A DNA stretch of 32,598 nucleotides, from NCBI GenBank assembly GCA_028822155.1, contig JAPKEJ010000028.1:1-32598 (forward strand), read 5' to 3'. How positions within the stretch are numbered: position 1 is the stretch's first letter; each line of letters starts with the position of its first letter. Below are positions 25,563 to 32,598 of this stretch, one piece after another. This DNA is from Porticoccaceae bacterium. Lineage in GTDB: Bacteria; Pseudomonadota; Gammaproteobacteria; Pseudomonadales; Porticoccaceae. Under the pieces are notes generated by a model that did not search any database, was not told the origin of the DNA, and saw only the letters and a list, made by a program, of their open reading frames with translations. A program made the position numbers and the translations under genes.

Positions 25563-25585
25563 TTATGGTGTGGCCATAATTTTTT
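25563..25585 (+). terminator. Weak rho-independent terminator after ssb
   Basis: TTATGG (25563-25568) pairs with CCATAA (25574-25579) around a 5-nt loop and is followed directly by TTTTTT. The stem is short and AT-rich, so efficiency may be low. It lies in the 104-bp gap between ssb and the peroxiredoxin gene. Confidence 0.5.
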
Positions 25586-25609
25586 AAATATTAGTTAATA
25601 GAGGTGGTT

Positions 25610-26086
25610 ATGACAATTAAAGTAGGAGATAAAGTTCCAGCCGGAATGTTCACAATAATGGGCGCTGAAGGTCCTTCTGGAATGAGTACTGCAGATCTTT
25701 TCGACGGTAAGAAGGTTGTCCTTTTTGCTGTTCCTGGTGCATTTACGCCAACCTGTTCGCTGGCTCATTTGCCAGGTTTTGTCGTTCATGTCGATGAAAT
25801 AAAATCAAAAGGTGTAGATACAGTAGCCTGCATGTCCGTTAATGATGTCTTTGTTATGAGCGCTTGGGGTCAGTCGGCCAATGCTGAACATCTTGTGATG
25901 CTCGCCGATGGTAATGCTGATTTCACTACTGCGCTGGGGCTCGAGTTAGATGGTACTGGTTTTGGTATGGGTAAACGCAGTCAACGCTTTGCGATGGTTG
26001 TAGATGACGGTGTAGTGAGTCTGTTGAATGTTGACGCGGGTGCTCTTGAAGGGTCCAGCGCCGAGGCAATTTTGGCTGCGCTTTAA
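25610..26086 (+). CDS. Peroxiredoxin, Prx5 family
   Basis: This thiol peroxidase of 158 residues reduces hydrogen peroxide or organic hydroperoxides in the cytoplasm. The peroxidatic cysteine is Cys49 in PGAFTPTCS, the signature of the Prx5 group. A second cysteine, Cys74 in VACMSVND, is common in the group and is not clearly a resolving cysteine, so glutathione or glutaredoxin may complete the cycle. The frame starts at a GTG at 25604, but GAGGTGG before the ATG at 25610 makes that the better start. It ends before a bidirectional terminator and is convergent with fabB. Confidence 0.93.
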   Translation: MTIKVGDKVPAGMFTIMGAEGPSGMSTADLFDGKKVVLFAVPGAFTPTCSLAHLPGFVVHVDEIKSKGVDTVACMSVNDVFVMSAWGQSANAEHLVMLADGNADFTTALGLELDGTGFGMGKRSQRFAMVVDDGVVSLLNVDAGALEGSSAEAILAAL

Positions 26087-26149
26087 AGCAGTTAGATTGC
26101 AAAGTTTTCCGATTTTAGAAGCCGTTGTATTAGGAAAAATGTGATCTTT

Positions 26150-26190
26150 AAAAAAGGGTGTAGAACACTGTAAATTCTCCACCCTTTTTT
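26150..26190. terminator. Bidirectional terminator between peroxiredoxin and fabB
   Basis: A run of six A (26150-26155) followed by GGGTG-T-AGAA pairs with TTCT-C-CACCC and six T (26185-26190), around a 9-nt loop. The stem has a single internal mismatch. With A and T tracts on both sides it can stop transcription from either strand, matching the convergent genes. Confidence 0.92.
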
Positions 26191-26215
26191 ATCGCCTGCT
26201 CAATGGTGACACCCC

Positions 26216-27430
26216 TTATGCCTTAAATCTTTCCATCACTAGTGCAGCGTTAGTACCCCCAAATCCGAAGCTATTGGACATGACGCGGTTTAGTTTTGTT
26301 TGCTTTGACTCTACTAGAATTGGCAACCCTTTAGCATGCTCGTCAAGCGTATCTATATTCGCAGAAGCAGCCACGAAATCAGCTTCCATCATCAACATAC
26401 AGTAAATTGCCTCATGAACACCTGCGGCCCCTAAACTATGGCCTGACAGAGACTTCGTAGAACTGATATCCGGGCAGTTATCTCCGAAAACATTACGAAT
26501 CGCGCCTAGCTCGGCTATATCGCCTACCGGCGTGCTAGTGCCGTGGGTGTTGATGTAATCGATAGGTCCAGAGGCAGTGGACATGGCCATTTTCATGCAG
26601 CGTTCAGCGCCTTCGCCTGAAGGAGAAACCATATCAGCTCCGTCCGAGGTGGCGCCGTATCCAGTAACTTCACAAATAATATTGGCTCCACGCGCTAAAG
26701 CATGCTCTAGCTCTTCAACGATGACACAGCCGCCACCTAATCCTGGTGCAAAACCATCACGGTTGGCATCATAGGCTCTAGAGGCCACTGCCGGGGTGTC
26801 GTTGTATTTGCTGGTTAGGGCACCCATGGCATCGAACATGCCGGCCATAGACCAATGCATTTCTTCGGCTCCACCGGCTAGTAATACATCTTGTTTGCCG
26901 AGCTGAATTAATTCAACAGCATGGCCAATACAGTGAGCGCTAGTAGCACAGGCAGAGGAAATGGAGTAATTGACGCCTTTAATTTTAAATGGAGTTGCTA
27001 CACAAGCAGAGACGGTGCTAGCCATAATTTGGGTGACTCGATAAGGGCCTGCTCGCTTAATACCACGGGCTCGCATCACGTCAACAGCGTCCACAAACAT
27101 TTCGCCAGAAAGTCCACCGGAACCCATAATCAAACCAGTTCTGAGGTTTGAAACCATCTCGTCAGTGAGTCCTGCATCGGCAATAGCTCGATCAGCTGCG
27201 ATGTAGCCATAGGCCGCAGAATCACCCATAAAGCGCAATATTTTACGGTCAATATGATCTTTTGGGTCAAGATCGATAAGGCCACCGACATTGCAACGCA
27301 GTCCCATCTCAACAAAATCTTCTCGATGTTGAATACCCGAGATACCATTGCGTAGAGAGTGTGTAACAGACTCTCGGTCATTGCCTAGGCAAGATACAAT
27401 CCCCAAGCCTGTAATTACAGCACGTTTCAT
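26216..27430 (-). CDS. fabB: 3-Oxoacyl-[acyl-carrier-protein] synthase I
   Basis: FabB elongates acyl-ACP with malonyl-ACP and is needed for unsaturated fatty acid synthesis. The catalytic triad is seen as Cys161 in SSACATSAH, His296 in [11 protein letters not shown] and His331 in [11 protein letters not shown], with Lys326 also in place. The protein has 404 residues, as in E. coli FabB, and its closing [14 protein letters not shown] motif is normal. It lies 39 bp downstream of fabA, the usual partner, in one unit on the minus strand. Confidence 0.97.
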   Translation of the reverse strand: MKRAVITGLGIVSCLGNDRESVTHSLRNGISGIQHREDFVEMGLRCNVGGLIDLDPKDHIDRKILRFMGDSAAYGYIAADRAIADAGLTDEMVSNLRTGLIMGSGGLSGEMFVDAVDVMRARGIKRAGPYRVTQIMASTVSACVATPFKIKGVNYSISSACATSAHCIGHAVELIQLGKQDVLLAGGAEEMHWSMAGMFDAMGALTSKYNDTPAVASRAYDANRDGFAPGLGGGCVIVEELEHALARGANIICEVTGYGATSDGADMVSPSGEGAERCMKMAMSTASGPIDYINTHGTSTPVGDIAELGAIRNVFGDNCPDISSTKSLSGHSLGAAGVHEAIYCMLMMEADFVAASANIDTLDEHAKGLPILVESKQTKLNRVMSNSFGFGGTNAALVMERFKA

Positions 27431-27469
27431 TAAATTTCCTTTTAGACCTTAGCGCATTAAAAATGGATG

Positions 27470-27991
27470 TTAAAAGTTATCTGTACTATCAAATAGTCCA
27501 ACTTTTAAATCTTGTGCAGTATAAATTTCGCGACCATCAACTTCTACGGATCCGTTGGCAATCCCCATAATCAGCCTGCGCTGTATAAGTCGAGTGAATT
27601 CAATTTTGTAGGTAACTTTCTTTGCAGTTGGTAATATTTGGCCAAAAAACTTAACATTTCCTGCGCCGAGCGCTCGACCGCGGCCTTTGTTTCCGTTCCA
27701 AACTAAGAAGAACCCAACCAGTTGCCAAAGGGCATCTAATCCTAGACATCCAGGCATTACAGGATCGCCCTCGAAGTGGCAGTCGAAAAACCACAAGTCT
27801 GGAGTAATATCTATTTCAGCTATAATTTGGCCAAGACCATTTTTACCGCCATGGTTGTTGATTTCCACAATCCGATCAATCATGAGCATATTAGGCGCGG
27901 GGAGTTTGGCATTTCCAGGTCCAAACAACTCTCCTCGAGTAGAGCCGAGTACCTCTTCTTTCGAATATGACGATTTGGGGATGAAGGACAT
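27470..27991 (-). CDS. fabA: 3-Hydroxydecanoyl-[acyl-carrier-protein] dehydratase/isomerase
   Basis: FabA dehydrates 3-hydroxydecanoyl-ACP and isomerises the product to cis-3-decenoyl-ACP, the branch point to unsaturated fatty acids. It is a hot-dog enzyme of 173 residues. Active-site His72 in [12 protein letters not shown] and Asp86 in LGLDALWQ correspond to His70 and Asp84 of E. coli. FabA with FabB is the classical anaerobic route and is restricted mainly to gamma- and alphaproteobacteria. A ribosome-binding AAAGG precedes the ATG. It is the first gene of the unit. Confidence 0.98.
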   Translation of the reverse strand: MSFIPKSSYSKEEVLGSTRGELFGPGNAKLPAPNMLMIDRIVEINNHGGKNGLGQIIAEIDITPDLWFFDCHFEGDPVMPGCLGLDALWQLVGFFLVWNGNKGRGRALGAGNVKFFGQILPTAKKVTYKIEFTRLIQRRLIMGIANGSVEVDGREIYTAQDLKVGLFDSTDNF

Positions 27992-28021
27992 GGGTGCCTT
28001 TTAGAAATCAATAAAAACGCC

Positions 28022-28050
28022 ATCCTAACGATTTATTGGATTAGCGGCAA
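28022..28050 (-). promoter_or_regulatory. Probable promoter of fabAB
   Basis: On the minus strand TTGCCG (28045-28050) and TAGGAT (28022-28027) are 17 bp apart, about 30 bp upstream of the fabA start. I see no clear FabR or FadR operator. Confidence 0.5.
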
Positions 28051-28123
28051 CTTTTTAGAGGTTATAAGAAGGCGACGGATCGGTTATAAACGTCCAATTA
28101 GATGGTTTTTGTTCTCTTATAAG

Positions 28124-28152
28124 TTGACAGTAAAGGTCTGCCTGCCTAGCAT
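28124..28152 (+). promoter_or_regulatory. Probable promoter of ispB
   Basis: A perfect TTGACA (28124-28129) and TAGCAT (28147-28152) are separated by 17 bp. A start near 28159 would leave too little leader for the ATG at 28168 and supports the ATG at 28192 as the ispB start. Confidence 0.6.
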
Positions 28153-28191
28153 GCATGCTGTCAAATAATGAAGATACCATGGGAAGTATTA

Positions 28192-29145
28192 ATGCTACGT
28201 TTTCATCAGGCTGTGGATAAAGAGTTATCCGGGGTTAATAAGTTAATTGTAAGCCAACTCCAGTCTGATGTCGGGCTGGTGGAGAATATCGGTCACTATA
28301 TTGTTGACGCCGGTGGCAAGCGCTTGCGTCCCGTGGTCGTTTTGCTAAGTGCTCTTGCTAATGGTTATCAAGGTGCAGATCACCTGAAAATGGCGACAGT
28401 AATTGAATTCATTCATACGGCCACTTTACTTCATGATGACGTCGTCGATGTCGCCAGTCTTCGTCGTGGACGCCAAACAGCTAACGCTCAGTGGGGAAAT
28501 GCACCAAGTGTGTTAGTGGGGGACTTTCTTTACTCAAGGGCGTTTCAAATGTTGGTCGAAATAGCAAATATGCCAATTATGAGCGTGATGGCAAATGCCA
28601 CGAATGTTATTTCGGAGGGAGAAGTTCAGCAGATGGCTAATGCGGGTAATCCTGAAATTAGTGAAGAGATTTACCGTCAGGTAATTTACCGTAAGACTGC
28701 AAAGCTTTTTGAGGCCGCCGCTCAGGTGGGTGCTTGCCTTGCCGAAACTGATCAAGATGCAATGATTGCATATGGAATGCATTTGGGCATGGCGTTTCAA
28801 ATTGCTGATGATGTTTTGGATTATCAAGGTGATATTGAGGTGACAGGCAAAAATATTGGTAGTGACCTTGCCGAAGGCAAAATGACTCTACCTCTTATTT
28901 TTGCTCGTGATAACGCTAGACCTGAAGATGCTAGCTTGATCCGAAAAGCCATTACGGACAAGACCGCTGATGATTTCGGCGCCATATTAGCGGTGGTTAA
29001 CACCAGTGGTGGTTTGTCCTATAGCCGCCAGCAAGGGGCAAAGGAAGTGGAGCTTGCTAAACTTGCTCTTGTTGGGTTGCCTGAAGGTGAGTACAAAAAT
29101 GTACTGCTTGATCTCGCGGAATTCTCAATATCTCGAGTTAACTAA
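28192..29145 (+). CDS. ispB: Polyprenyl (octaprenyl) diphosphate synthase
   Basis: This trans-prenyl transferase adds isopentenyl units to make the ubiquinone side chain. Both aspartate-rich motifs are present: DDVVD (82-86) in LLHDDVVD and DDVLD (206-210) in FQIADDVLD. So are GGKRLRP (41-47) and the KTAKLFEAAAQ region. Similarity to E. coli IspB is extensive. The chain length (octaprenyl or other) cannot be read with certainty. The frame reaches an ATG at 28168, but GGGAAG five bases before the ATG at 28192, the promoter position, and fit with IspB length (317 residues) favour the second. It is divergent from fabA. Confidence 0.95.
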   Translation: MLRFHQAVDKELSGVNKLIVSQLQSDVGLVENIGHYIVDAGGKRLRPVVVLLSALANGYQGADHLKMATVIEFIHTATLLHDDVVDVASLRRGRQTANAQWGNAPSVLVGDFLYSRAFQMLVEIANMPIMSVMANATNVISEGEVQQMANAGNPEISEEIYRQVIYRKTAKLFEAAAQVGACLAETDQDAMIAYGMHLGMAFQIADDVLDYQGDIEVTGKNIGSDLAEGKMTLPLIFARDNARPEDASLIRKAITDKTADDFGAILAVVNTSGGLSYSRQQGAKEVELAKLALVGLPEGEYKNVLLDLAEFSISRVN

Positions 29146-29628
29146 CTATATCTTACAAATATTTAGTGCCTCTTTGACTAGAAACTACTGCATCTTGCGT
29201 CAGCTAATTTGCTCTATTTTGGCAGCAGCCGATGCTCCCTCAGAAATGCCGCCAAGATTTGAGTTCTCGGGGAACTAACTCGGGTACACTTATGACTTTT
29301 AGTCATAACCTGCCACGTATAGTCATAACCTGCCACATAGACCATTCTAATAGTGTTGGCTACCCTAAGAGCAGTAGGAAAGGTTTCGCCCTGTCTCAAC
29401 ATCTGCATCAAAATATACGGTATTATTTGAGCTGATTTTTAATGTTAGCTACACTATTTACTTATCAGTAAAATCTCCTGACACGACGGCGTTTAAAATA
29501 TAGCAACTATTGAAATTCTAATAGCGACTATTTACACATAGGTTATAGAGCTAGTTGTTTTTTTTGATACCATTCGCGGTAGTTATTAATGTAGATATGT
29601 TCATATTTAAAAAAGTAAGGAGAATTGA
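29146..29628 (+). other. 483-bp gene-free region between ispB and pntAA
   Basis: No recognisable gene lies here. Short open frames on both strands (for example 29214-29435) lack ribosome-binding sites and known families. The region holds a repeat cluster at 29291-29339. It also has a tract of eight T (29558-29565) preceded by TAGTTG, which could pair with CAACTA (29504-29509). The latter could be a weak terminator for ispB. AAGGAG (29617-29622) is the pntAA ribosome-binding site. A promoter for pnt must lie in this stretch or further upstream; I could not choose one. Confidence 0.6.
29291..29339. repeat. Tandem 20-bp repeat with adjoining palindrome
   Basis: Two 20-bp copies (29300-29319 and 29320-29339) differ at one base and share the 17-mer TAGTCATAACCTGCCAC. 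Immediately before, TATGACT (29291-29297) forms a perfect 7-bp palindrome with AGTCATA (29301-29307) around TTT. AGTCATA thus occurs twice directly and once inverted within 37 bp. This may be a binding-site array about 290 bp before pntAA, or a remnant of duplication. Confidence 0.8.
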
Positions 29629-30852
29629 GTGATAATCGGGATTCCTACGGAAATCAAAACCGGTGAGAAACGCATCGCCATGTCGCCTACCAATGTCCAG
29701 TCATTAACGGACAGAAGTATAAAGGTACTTATTCAGGAAAATTCCGGCAGTGCCGCGGGCTACCCCGACGGAGAATATATAGCTGCTGGAGCAATAATTA
29801 TAACTGACCGAACAGAGATCTTTGCCAGCGCAGATATCATCTTGCAAGTTCAGAGCTTTGGCTCAAATAATGAAAATAGTGAGTTAGATCTGGCATTGTT
29901 GCGCAGTGGCCAGTTGGTGATCGGAATGATGGATCCATTGGCCTCACCTCAAGCCGCACAGACGGTCGCGGCTACAGGAGCTAGTGCTATCGCGCTAGAA
30001 TTGGTGCCACGTATTAGCCGTGCTCAGAGCATGGATGTACTTTCGTCGATGGCCACCTTATCTGGCTATAAAGCGGTATTAATCGGTGCTTCCGCATCTC
30101 CACGCATATTCCCTATGCTAATGACTGCAGCCGGCACACTTCAGCCGGCTCGAGTGCTAATCATGGGCGTGGGAGTCGCTGGTTTACAGGCCTGTGCCAC
30201 GGCTAAGAGGCTAGGTGCGATAGTGGAGGCTTACGACGTTCGTCCCGCAGCTAGAGAGCAAATCATCTCAGTTGGCGCCAAGCCTGTGGAATTGGATCTG
30301 GATACGGGTGAATCAGAGGGTGCCGGAGGCTATGCCAAAGCGCAGGGTGAAGACTTTCTCCGACGACAACGTGAACTGATGACGGCTGTGGTTGCCGAAC
30401 AGGATATTATTATTACTACGGCTGCTATTCCTGGAGCAAAATCGCCTATTCTGGTTACAGAAGACATGGTTATAGCTATGAAACCAGGAGCAGTAATTGT
30501 TGATCTCGCTGCTGAGCGTGGTGGAAACTGCGATCTTACTGAGCAGGGTAAAACTGTAGTTGCTCACGATGTCACTATAGTGGGACCTGAAAATGTCCCT
30601 TCAGATTTGGCTTATCATGCTAGCCAGATGTACGGTAAAAATATGCAGACTCTACTTGAGCTTATTTTAGACGAGAACGGCGACCTCAATCTTGACTTTA
30701 GCGATGAAATTGTTGCGGGCACGGTTGTCGCCCACAAGGGTGATGTTCCTCATGCTCATATGAGAAAGTTACTTGGTTTGACTGAAATAAAGGCTTCTGT
30801 GGAGCCTAAGCAACAGGCTCCTGCCCCAGTTGCCCCTACTGACAAAAAATAA
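29629..30852 (+). CDS. pntAA: NAD(P) transhydrogenase alpha subunit, part 1 (NAD-binding)
   Basis: This is the soluble NAD(H)-binding domain I of the proton-translocating transhydrogenase, which uses the proton gradient to drive NADPH formation from NADH. It has 407 residues, ending with a Pro/Gln/Ala-rich tail, without membrane segments. The Rossmann motif is seen in VLIMGVGVAGLQA (GxGxxG), followed by AYDVRPAAREQ. In E. coli the alpha subunit is one 510-residue chain that includes membrane helices; here those are a separate gene (30865). The start is GTG after AAGGAG. Three pnt genes follow each other closely (12 and 3 bp). Confidence 0.96.
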   Translation: MIIGIPTEIKTGEKRIAMSPTNVQSLTDRSIKVLIQENSGSAAGYPDGEYIAAGAIIITDRTEIFASADIILQVQSFGSNNENSELDLALLRSGQLVIGMMDPLASPQAAQTVAATGASAIALELVPRISRAQSMDVLSSMATLSGYKAVLIGASASPRIFPMLMTAAGTLQPARVLIMGVGVAGLQACATAKRLGAIVEAYDVRPAAREQIISVGAKPVELDLDTGESEGAGGYAKAQGEDFLRRQRELMTAVVAEQDIIITTAAIPGAKSPILVTEDMVIAMKPGAVIVDLAAERGGNCDLTEQGKTVVAHDVTIVGPENVPSDLAYHASQMYGKNMQTLLELILDENGDLNLDFSDEIVAGTVVAHKGDVPHAHMRKLLGLTEIKASVEPKQQAPAPVAPTDKK

Positions 30853-30864
30853 GAGAGATAATCA

Positions 30865-31146
30865 ATGGAAACCTTAATTTTACTTCTGGCTTTGTTCATC
30901 CTCGCCTTATTTCTTGGTGTTGAGCTAATTACCAAAGTTCCTCCAACCTTACATACTCCGTTAATGTCTGGAACCAATGCTGTATCGGGCATTACCTTGG
31001 TCGGAGCTCTCTTGGCGGCAGGAACCGAAAGTTCCCCCATGCTGGTTAACTGGCTCGGTTTTATTGCGGTGACGTTGGCGACAATTAATGTGGTTGGCGG
31101 TTATCTAGTGACCAATCGCATGCTTGCCATGTTTAAGAGGAAATAG
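30865..31146 (+). CDS. pntAB: NAD(P) transhydrogenase alpha subunit, part 2 (membrane)
   Basis: This 93-residue protein corresponds to the C-terminal membrane part of E. coli PntA. Three hydrophobic segments are visible: about 3-20, 35-54 and 59-80. Conserved residues of this part are present: KVPPTLHTPLMSGTNAVSGI near 26-45, then GYLVTNRML. With PntB it forms the proton channel. It lies between pntAA and pntB with GAGAG before the start. This split form is known from Rhodospirillum rubrum and many others. Confidence 0.95.
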   Translation: METLILLLALFILALFLGVELITKVPPTLHTPLMSGTNAVSGITLVGALLAAGTESSPMLVNWLGFIAVTLATINVVGGYLVTNRMLAMFKRK

Positions 31147-31149
31147 GCG

Positions 31150-32595
31150 ATGAGTGCAAATTTCGTTAACGTGATCTATTTGATTGCCGGAATATTATTC
31201 ATTCTTGGCGTCAAAGGACTAACCAAACCAAAAACAGCAGTTAGAGGTAACTTTCTCTCTGCGTTAGGTATGTTGATTGCCGTGGTAATAACGCTGTTTA
31301 ATATTAACGATGTTGATTTCACCTATGTGATAGCCGGCATCGCTGTCGGCGGTATTGTAGGAGCGCTGATGGCTCTGCGGGTTCAAATGACCTCAATGCC
31401 GCAAATGGTAGCCTTGTTAAACGGTTTTGGTGGTGGCGCTTCACTCTCTATAGCACTCGCGGAGTATGTTACTCGTGCGGGCTTAAAACCGGCCTCAGCA
31501 GCTGATTTATTTCAGCCCATGAAAGTTGCAAGTAATGCGTTTGGCGAGGGCGTAGAGGGCACTATTGCTTTAATTTCAATTAGTCTTACCGTGCTCATTG
31601 GTGCGCTCACCCTCACGGGTAGTTTGGTTGCATTTAGCAAGCTACAGGAATGGATGAAGAAAAGTTATGGATTGCCCGGTGGGCCCGTTGGCAATGGACT
31701 GCTTTTATTGGGCGCCTTGGTTGCGATTGTAGTTCTCGTCATAAACCCAGGCAATACGGCGGCTATGTTAATTGTCCTAGGCCTTGCTCTATTACTTGGT
31801 CTGTTCTTGGTGATGCCGATTGGTGGCGCTGATATGCCAGTTGTGATCGCACTATTAAATTCTTATTCTGGAATAGCCGCGGCACTGGCAGGCTTCATTC
31901 TCGGTAACACTGTGCTTATTATTGCGGGCTCACTCGTCGGTACCTCGGGTCTCATTCTTACTCGCATCATGTGCGTCGCCATGAATCGCTCTTTAGCTAA
32001 TGTTCTGTTTGGCAAGATGGCCGCCGGTGGTGAAATTATAGATGCAGACGAAATCTATGCAGGGAAGGTGACCAGCGCCCAACCTGACGAAGTTGCTATG
32101 CTGTTAGAAACAGCTCAGCGAGTGGTTATAGTACCCGGTTACGGGATGGCAATGGCACAGGCTCAGCACGCAGTTCGAGAGTTGGCCGATGCAATGGAGG
32201 CTAAAGGTGTCGAGGTCGAGTATGGTATTCATCCAGTCGCGGGGAGAATGCCCGGGCACATGAATGTATTGCTTGCGGAGGCCGAGGTGCCCTATGACAA
32301 GTTAGTTGAAATGGATAGAATCAACCCTACCTTTGAAGACACTGATGTGGTGATTGTAATTGGCGCCAATGACGTAACCAACCCAATGGCTCGCGACGTT
32401 GAAGGAAGTCCAATCTACGGCATGCCTATCCTTAATGTTGATAAGGCCAAGACCATAGTGGTGATTAAAAGGTCATTAAGTCCTGGATTTGCTGGCCTAC
32501 CTAATCCGCTGTTTGCGATGGATCATACGTTGATGGTTTATGGTGATGGTAAAAAAGCTGTAGTAGAAATGACTACGGCGCTAAATCAACTTTAA
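31150..32595 (+). CDS. pntB: NAD(P) transhydrogenase beta subunit
   Basis: PntB carries the remaining transmembrane helices (about residues 1-275) and the NADP(H)-binding domain III. The latter shows VVIVPGYGMAMAQAQHAV, the Gly-Tyr-Gly-Met-Ala motif that grips NADP, followed by GIHPVAGRMPGHMNVLLAEA and VIGANDVTNP. The protein of 481 residues is complete and ends three bases before the end of the window. It starts 3 bp after pntAB. Together the three genes encode the whole enzyme. Confidence 0.97.
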   Translation: MSANFVNVIYLIAGILFILGVKGLTKPKTAVRGNFLSALGMLIAVVITLFNINDVDFTYVIAGIAVGGIVGALMALRVQMTSMPQMVALLNGFGGGASLSIALAEYVTRAGLKPASAADLFQPMKVASNAFGEGVEGTIALISISLTVLIGALTLTGSLVAFSKLQEWMKKSYGLPGGPVGNGLLLLGALVAIVVLVINPGNTAAMLIVLGLALLLGLFLVMPIGGADMPVVIALLNSYSGIAAALAGFILGNTVLIIAGSLVGTSGLILTRIMCVAMNRSLANVLFGKMAAGGEIIDADEIYAGKVTSAQPDEVAMLLETAQRVVIVPGYGMAMAQAQHAVRELADAMEAKGVEVEYGIHPVAGRMPGHMNVLLAEAEVPYDKLVEMDRINPTFEDTDVVIVIGANDVTNPMARDVEGSPIYGMPILNVDKAKTIVVIKRSLSPGFAGLPNPLFAMDHTLMVYGDGKKAVVEMTTALNQL

Positions 32596-32598
32596 TAT

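Noticed and set aside
29214-29435. Open frames on both strands between ispB and pntAA as possible small genes or a transposase remnant
   Set aside because: No ribosome-binding site, no family resemblance, and they read through the tandem repeats.

Overview
The window is an ordinary stretch of gammaproteobacterial chromosome, most likely from a marine, moderate-GC lineage near the Cellvibrionales/SAR92 type. The lineage is inferred from gene content and order: rlmB-rpsF-rpsR-rplI-dnaB, ilvIH-pssA-leuA, holD-like-rimI, uvrA//MFS-ssb, fabA-fabB, and the gamma-associated DUF2750 and DUF3581 genes. I see no phage, insertion sequence, CRISPR array, integrase, tRNA or rRNA. Coding density is high and almost every gene has a recognisable family. 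I did not find an obviously new multi-gene system. The least ordinary material lies in the leaders of the two branched-chain amino acid loci and in a few poorly characterised proteins.

Layout. Positions 1-2000 (minus strand) hold an RDD membrane protein followed by glycerol kinase. Positions 2100-7500 (plus) are the ribosomal/replication cluster: rlmB, a CDP-alcohol phosphatidyltransferase, rpsF with a strong promoter and a structured leader, rpsR, a DUF2232-like membrane protein and rplI with a clear terminator, then dnaB. A lone panC follows, convergent with a lipoprotein amidohydrolase (8360-10054, minus). Positions 10170-12740 carry the acetolactate synthase genes ilvI-ilvH behind a structured 190-nt leader and before a terminator. 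ilvC is absent, and a tyrosine-phosphatase-like gene lies between ilvH and pssA. leuA (14736) is preceded by a short leader peptide with five consecutive Leu codons. It is followed, overlapping, by a probable DNA polymerase III psi (HolD-like) gene and rimI.

Positions 17590-20580 (plus) carry an NfeD/SPFH membrane pair, a glycine-zipper lipoprotein, a DUF2750 protein and a DUF3581 protein with a MaoC-like motif. uvrA (minus) meets DUF3581 tail to tail with a 16-bp overlap. Divergent from uvrA are a YajR-like MFS transporter and ssb, then a peroxiredoxin. A bidirectional terminator separates the peroxiredoxin from the fabA-fabB unit (minus). Divergent from fabA is ispB. After a 483-bp gap with a small tandem and inverted repeat cluster come pntAA-pntAB-pntB, the three-gene form of the proton-translocating transhydrogenase.

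Functionally the window covers translation (S6, S18, L9, RlmB, RimI), replication and repair (DnaB, SSB, UvrA, probable psi), branched-chain amino acid synthesis (IlvIH, LeuA), and envelope lipids (PssA, a second CDP-alcohol transferase, FabA/FabB, IspB). NADPH supply (Pnt) and glycerol entry (GlpK) complete it. Non-ATG starts are common: TTG for rlmB, ilvI, rimI and the MFS gene, and GTG for the DUF2232-like gene, DUF3581 and pntAA.
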